A DNA stretch of 64,000 nucleotides from assembly GCA_963677755.1 (NCBI GenBank), contig OY782506.1, forward strand, positions 2,356,001 through 2,420,000, read 5' to 3'. Below, in pieces: positions 59,964 through 64,000 of this stretch. The notes under the pieces were generated by a model. The model was given only the letters and a program-made list of their open reading frames with translations. It searched no databases and was not told where the DNA came from. The first letter of the stretch is position 1; each line of letters starts with the position of its first letter. This stretch comes from JAIOSF01 sp963677755 (GTDB taxonomy: Bacteria > Campylobacterota > Campylobacteria > Campylobacterales > Arcobacteraceae). The translations under genes were made by a program, and so were the position numbers.

Positions 59964-62900
59964 ATTTTTTTTATTATTTATAATTTTCACAAATCTATAT
60001 TCAAGTAACAACTTAACAAAAGTCTCATTACAGCTTGAGTGGAAACACCAGTTTGAATTTGCAGGATTTTATACTGCAGTTGAAAAAGGTTACTATAAAG
60101 ATATTGGATTAGAGGTTCAATTAAAAGAGTTTCAAGATGGAGTAAACCCTTCAGATGAAGTACTTAAGGGAAAATCAACTTTTGGTATTTCATCTTCAGC
60201 TTTGATTTTAGAGAAGTTAAAGAATAAAGAAGTTGTTTTATTGAGCTCTTATTTTAAACAAAATGCTTTAGCTTTAGTTACACAAAAAGATATTAAAAAA
60301 GTTGAACAGTTAAAAAATAAAAAAATCATGGCAGTTGATTGGGAAATAGGACATACAAGTATTGGTTTAATGTTGCAAGACAAGGGTATTAAATCTTCAG
60401 ATTTTATGTTAGTAGAACATGATTATAAAAATGATAAGTTTATTCGTGGTGAAGTAGATGCAATGAGTGTATTTCTAACTTCACAACTGTACGAATTAGA
60501 TCGAGCAGGTATTAAGTATAATATTTTAAATCCAGCAAATTATGGTATATATTCTTACGATGTAGAGTTATTTACAAGTAAAGATTTTATTATGAAGAAT
60601 CCAAAACTAGTAAAAGATTTTATTGAAGCAACAAATAGGGGCTGGAGATATGCTTTTGAGAATAAATCTGAAATAGTTGATCTGATATACAATAAATATA
60701 CACAAAGAAAAACAAAAGAATCTTTGAAATTTGAAGCCAGAGAAACAGAAAAGTTTTTTAAAACTAATATTTTTCAAATAGGTTCCATTGTTCCTGAACT
60801 TATAAAGTTAAATGCAGATATGTATGTAAGATTAGGATTAGCAAATTCGGACTATGATATAGCTAAATTATATAAAGAGTATATATATAATCAAAGTAAT
60901 TTTACTAATGGGTATTTAAATTTAACTACTGAAGAGTTGAATTATATACAAAAAAATCCAACTGTAACAATTGCCATGTTAAATAACTTTAAACCATTTT
61001 CTTTTGTTGAAGAGGATATACATCAAGGTTTAAGTAATGATATTTTAGAAGAGATATCAAAAATAAGTGGTTTGAAATTTGAAAAGATACTTGGGAAATG
61101 GGATACAAGTTTAAAAAGATTTAAGCATAATGAAGTTGATATGATAAGTGGAATTTCTCATACTCAAAAAAGAGAAGAGTTTACATTTTTTACAAAACCT
61201 TTTTTTGAGATACCCACATATATATTTGGGTTAAAAACTGATAATTCTTATGTAAATATAGATAGTCTAAAAGGAAAAAAAGTTGCTATAAGTAAAGATA
61301 TGTTTTATAAAGATACTTTAGTTAATAGAGGGATTGATATAGTTGAGTTATCGGGAAGTGAAGAAAAAGTTGATGCCTTAGTTCTTAATAAAATAGATTA
61401 TTTTTTAGCCTCTTATACTTCAGGTCAAAAAGCTATCAATATAAAAGCGATTACAACAATAAAACCAATATCTGAATTTACAGGTATAAAAAAAGAAGAT
61501 TTACGATTTGGTATAAACAAAAATAAAAAAATACTATATAGTATCATACAAAAGTCAATGAATAAAATTAATGAAACAAAGTATAGTTTATTAATAAACA
61601 GATGGATGATGAACTTAGATAAAAATGATAGACCAAATAAGCAAAATATATATTTAACTAATAAAGAGAAAGAGTACCTTAAAAATAAAAAAGAGATACG
61701 GTTTTGTACTGACCCTTCATGGATACCTTTTGAAGAGATTCATAATGGAAAACATGGAGGTATCGCATCTGATTATGTGGAAATATTTAAAAAAAGTATT
61801 AATACTCCCTTTAAATTGATAGAAACTGATTCTTGGAGCGAGAGTATAGAAAAAGTTAAAAATCAAAAGTGTGATATTTTATCTTTTTTAGTTATGGAAA
61901 CAAAAAAGCGTAACGAGTATTTGAACTTTACAACACCTTATGTGAAAATCCCATTAGTGATAACTACAAAACAAGATGTACCATTTCTTACTGATTTTAA
62001 TGCCTTGAGAAACAAAAAAATAGGTATTTCAAAAGATTATGCATTTTATGAAATTATTAAAGAAAAATACCCATATATTGATTTGGTGGAAACAAAAAGT
62101 ATAGAAGAGGGACTTATTAGTGTTAAAAATGGAAAACTTTTTGGATTTTTAGGAACATTGGCAAGTGTTAGACACCTCTTTCAAACAAAGCACTTAGGTG
62201 AATTAAAGATTGCAGGACGATTTGATGAAAACTGGGAGTTATCAATTGGTGTAAGGGATGATGAACTGCTTTTATTAAATATATTACAAAAAATTTTATA
62301 CTCAATTGATGAAGAGACACATAGAAAAATATTTAATAAATGGATTGCAATAAAATATGAAAATAAGATAGATTATAAATTGTTATGGGAGATTGTATTT
62401 GTAGCATTTGTAATTCTTTTGATTTTTATATATTGGAACAGAAAATTAAGAATTGTAAATAGTGAATTGGAGTTTCAAAAAAATAAAGCCCAAGAAGCAC
62501 TAAAAACAAAGTCAAATTTTTTAGCAAATATTTCACATGAGATACGAACACCTATGAATGTTATATTAGGAATGACATATTTACTACAAAAAGCTACACA
62601 AGATAAAAAACAAAATGAACAACTTAAAAATATTGAACATGCAACAAGCTCTCTGTTAAGATTGATAAATGATATATTAGATAGTTCGAAAATAGAGGCT
62701 GGTAAATTAAATATAGTAAAAAATAATTTCAATTTGCGAAATATCTTGGGTAATGTTAATGCAATAGCTTTATCTAGTTGTAGTGAAAAAGATATTATAT
62801 TTGAGATTGAATATGATGAAGAGTTACCAATTAATTTTTGTGGAGATAGTTTACGGCTTGAACAAATACTTGTTAACCTCATAAGTAATGCTATTAAATT

Positions 62901-63474
62901 TACAAATAAAGGTTTTGTAAAACTAAAAGTAGAGAATAAAAAGTTAAATATCTATAGATTTAGTATAATTGATACAGGTATTGGAATATCTAAAAATCAG
63001 ATGAAAAAAATATTTGATCCTTTTACCCAAGCTGATGATACTATAACTAGAAAGTATGGTGGAACAGGACTTGGATTGTCTATTGTTAAACAACTTGTAG
63101 AGTTAATGGATGGTACAATAAAAATAGAAAGTAAACTTAATGAGGGGACACAAATTTATTTTGATATTGAGTTAAAAGAAGTAAATCAAGAAACTACAAA
63201 TATAAATAATACTATAATTAAAAGAAGAAGTTTAAATTTTGATTTTTCTAAAAATAAAGACCAAATTGATTTGGAAGAAGAAAAAAATCTTATTACTGCA
63301 CTACAAGATGGCTTGGAAAGAAAAAGACCAAAAGTTTTGCAACCAATTATAGAAAAGTTAGATGGATATAGACTTCAAATATTAGAAGAAGATGATTTTA
63401 ATACTATAAAAGCATATATAAAAAAATATATGTTTCTTGAGGCAAGTGAGATATTAAATAAATATGAAAAATGA
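59938..63474 (+). CDS. Membrane sensor histidine kinase with three periplasmic binding-protein domains
   Basis: 1178 residues. Signal peptide (about 1-22), then an NMT1/THI5-like domain (about 25-315, VSLQLEWKHQFEFAGFYTAV). Two SBP_bac_3 domains follow (about 335-565 from TVTIAMLNNFKPFSF; about 580-805 from EIRFCTDPSWIPFEE). One membrane helix lies at about 815-836. HisKA has His867 in NISHEIRTPMN; the ATPase has LISNAIKFTNKG, DTGIGISKN and GGTGLGLSIVKQL. There is no receiver in the chain. I choose TTG 59938 (AAGGG 8 nt upstream); GTG 59929 is the alternative. It overlaps the receiver-kinase genes on both sides. Ligands may be amine or pyrimidine-like, by family only. Confidence 0.9.
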   Translation: MKFKFHVVKFFLLFIIFTNLYSSNNLTKVSLQLEWKHQFEFAGFYTAVEKGYYKDIGLEVQLKEFQDGVNPSDEVLKGKSTFGISSSALILEKLKNKEVVLLSSYFKQNALALVTQKDIKKVEQLKNKKIMAVDWEIGHTSIGLMLQDKGIKSSDFMLVEHDYKNDKFIRGEVDAMSVFLTSQLYELDRAGIKYNILNPANYGIYSYDVELFTSKDFIMKNPKLVKDFIEATNRGWRYAFENKSEIVDLIYNKYTQRKTKESLKFEARETEKFFKTNIFQIGSIVPELIKLNADMYVRLGLANSDYDIAKLYKEYIYNQSNFTNGYLNLTTEELNYIQKNPTVTIAMLNNFKPFSFVEEDIHQGLSNDILEEISKISGLKFEKILGKWDTSLKRFKHNEVDMISGISHTQKREEFTFFTKPFFEIPTYIFGLKTDNSYVNIDSLKGKKVAISKDMFYKDTLVNRGIDIVELSGSEEKVDALVLNKIDYFLASYTSGQKAINIKAITTIKPISEFTGIKKEDLRFGINKNKKILYSIIQKSMNKINETKYSLLINRWMMNLDKNDRPNKQNIYLTNKEKEYLKNKKEIRFCTDPSWIPFEEIHNGKHGGIASDYVEIFKKSINTPFKLIETDSWSESIEKVKNQKCDILSFLVMETKKRNEYLNFTTPYVKIPLVITTKQDVPFLTDFNALRNKKIGISKDYAFYEIIKEKYPYIDLVETKSIEEGLISVKNGKLFGFLGTLASVRHLFQTKHLGELKIAGRFDENWELSIGVRDDELLLLNILQKILYSIDEETHRKIFNKWIAIKYENKIDYKLLWEIVFVAFVILLIFIYWNRKLRIVNSELEFQKNKAQEALKTKSNFLANISHEIRTPMNVILGMTYLLQKATQDKKQNEQLKNIEHATSSLLRLINDILDSSKIEAGKLNIVKNNFNLRNILGNVNAIALSSCSEKDIIFEIEYDEELPINFCGDSLRLEQILVNLISNAIKFTNKGFVKLKVENKKLNIYRFSIIDTGIGISKNQMKKIFDPFTQADDTITRKYGGTGLGLSIVKQLVELMDGTIKIESKLNEGTQIYFDIELKEVNQETTNINNTIIKRRSLNFDFSKNKDQIDLEEEKNLITALQDGLERKRPKVLQPIIEKLDGYRLQILEEDDFNTIKAYIKKYMFLEASEILNKYEK

Positions 63475-64000
63475 ACATACCCCAACAATACTAGTTGTTG
63501 ATGACAATGAAGTAAATATAGATATTTTATTAGGGGCTCTTAGTAGTTATGACCTAATTGCTGCACTTAGTGGTAAAGAGGCTTTAGAGATTATAAAAGA
63601 GGAGCATGTTGATTTAATACTATTAGATATTATGATGCCAACATTAGATGGATTAGATGTCTGTAAAATTATTAAAGAGAATCCAAAATACAATAAAACA
63701 CCAATTATATTTTTAACTGCAAAAAATGATACTAACGATATTAAAAAAGGTTTTGAGTGTGGTGCTATTGATTATATTACAAAACCATTTAATCCAATAG
63801 AGCTAAATATTAGAATTAATACACATATAGAACTTATTAATTATAAAAATAATTTAGAGAGACGAGTTGCAAAAGAGCTTGAGGCAAATAAATTAACACA
63901 AGAAATATTATTTCAAAAATCTAAGCAAGCAGAGATAGGTGAGTTGATGATGCATATTTCACACCAATGGAAACAGCCATTAAGTGAGTTAGGAAGTATT
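63464..64000 (+). CDS. Receiver-histidine kinase protein, N-terminal part (runs off window)
   Basis: The visible 179 residues match the receiver-kinase protein at 58863 in layout: VVDDNEVNIDILLGALSSYD, phosphoacceptor Asp in LILLDIMMPTLDG, IIFLTAKND, and DYITKPFNPIELN. A coiled linker (NLERRVAKELEANKLTQ) and the start of the kinase core HISHQWKQPLSELGS follow. It overlaps the sensor kinase by 11 nt without a clear Shine-Dalgarno, so translation is probably coupled. The ATP-binding domain lies beyond base 64000. Confidence 0.88.
   Translation, partial: MKNEHTPTILVVDDNEVNIDILLGALSSYDLIAALSGKEALEIIKEEHVDLILLDIMMPTLDGLDVCKIIKENPKYNKTPIIFLTAKNDTNDIKKGFECGAIDYITKPFNPIELNIRINTHIELINYKNNLERRVAKELEANKLTQEILFQKSKQAEIGELMMHISHQWKQPLSELGSI

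Noticed and set aside
62475..62882. 135-codon open frame opposite the kinase core
   Set aside because: Antisense to the conserved HisKA/ATPase region, cysteine- and serine-rich composition typical of a mirror frame.
1..64000. tRNA, rRNA, CRISPR or prophage genes
   Set aside because: I found no cloverleaf with a TTCGA-type loop and CCA end, no rRNA sequence, no short spaced repeats and no phage structural or integrase genes; a covariance-model scan would be needed to exclude small RNAs.

Overview
The window comes from an AT-rich bacterial chromosome of the Campylobacterota (Epsilonproteobacteria), most likely an Arcobacter-type genus (Arcobacteraceae). This rests on four things visible here: the origin order ruvC-dnaA-dnaN-gyrB with TTCAC-core DnaA boxes, short flagellins of 292-293 residues next to a full pseudaminic-acid (Pse) cluster and a Maf protein, a desulforubrerythrin beside a PerR-like Fur protein, and the hom / aminotransferase / periplasmic protein / TrmH block. 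The genus is an inference. I saw no rRNA or tRNA gene, CRISPR array, IS element or prophage, and no gene-free stretch longer than about 220 bases.

Region 1 (1-12.8 kb) is housekeeping. It holds the 5' part of tgt with an MscS channel, then ctpA-purC-purS-purQ, a BatD/SH3-like membrane protein, plsC and crcB, an unrecognised 285-residue protein, the operon yaaA-nadD-rsfS, lpxR overlapping a HAD phosphatase tail to tail, an odd cysteine-bearing receiver protein, an XRE regulator and hemJ.

Region 2 (12.8-34.8 kb) is a flagellar glycosylation and filament island. On the + strand pseB-C-F-G-H-I make CMP-pseudaminic acid. Next come a methyltransferase, an amidotransferase set (PseA-like, HisH2, HisF2), a GNAT-cytidylyltransferase fusion, a Gfo/Idh-type protein, a DegT aminotransferase and a likely glycosyltransferase. 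On the - strand are Maf (thought to put the sugar on flagellin) and six flagellin genes. Four flagellins sit in a tandem array of ~1.1-kb units with base-identical 217-bp spacers. In each of those four leaders the Shine-Dalgarno sequence is the loop of a hairpin that touches the start codon, as expected for CsrA control. Three transcription units in the array share a 22-bp promoter-like element. A 66-residue unknown gene lies between 36-nt direct repeats that carry two of these elements.

Region 3 (34.8-48.3 kb) is mixed metabolism and oxidative-stress defence: hom, a class I aminotransferase, a TrmH-family methyltransferase, a PerR-like regulator divergent from desulforubrerythrin, a ZIP transporter, a 2-Cys peroxiredoxin, a metallophosphoesterase and a ribbon-helix-helix protein sharing a 38-bp divergent promoter that looks leaderless in both directions, thiC, a YeeE-type transporter, an Mrp/ApbC Fe-S carrier, thyX and a CheY-like protein.

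Region 4 (48.3-53.9 kb) is the chromosomal origin. A cluster of DnaA boxes overlaps the ruvC start, a second small cluster lies between dnaA and dnaN, and gyrB follows.

Region 5 (53.9-64 kb) starts with an unrecognised 160-residue gene behind a 12-bp-arm palindrome and repeated ATAAGTT sites, a likely autoregulatory operator. Then come class II DAHP synthase, transaldolase and a small membrane protein, a TrkA-C (COG3400-like) protein, and a three-gene two-component cluster. In that cluster a membrane kinase with three tandem periplasmic binding-protein domains sits between two receiver-kinase proteins; the last is cut by the window end.
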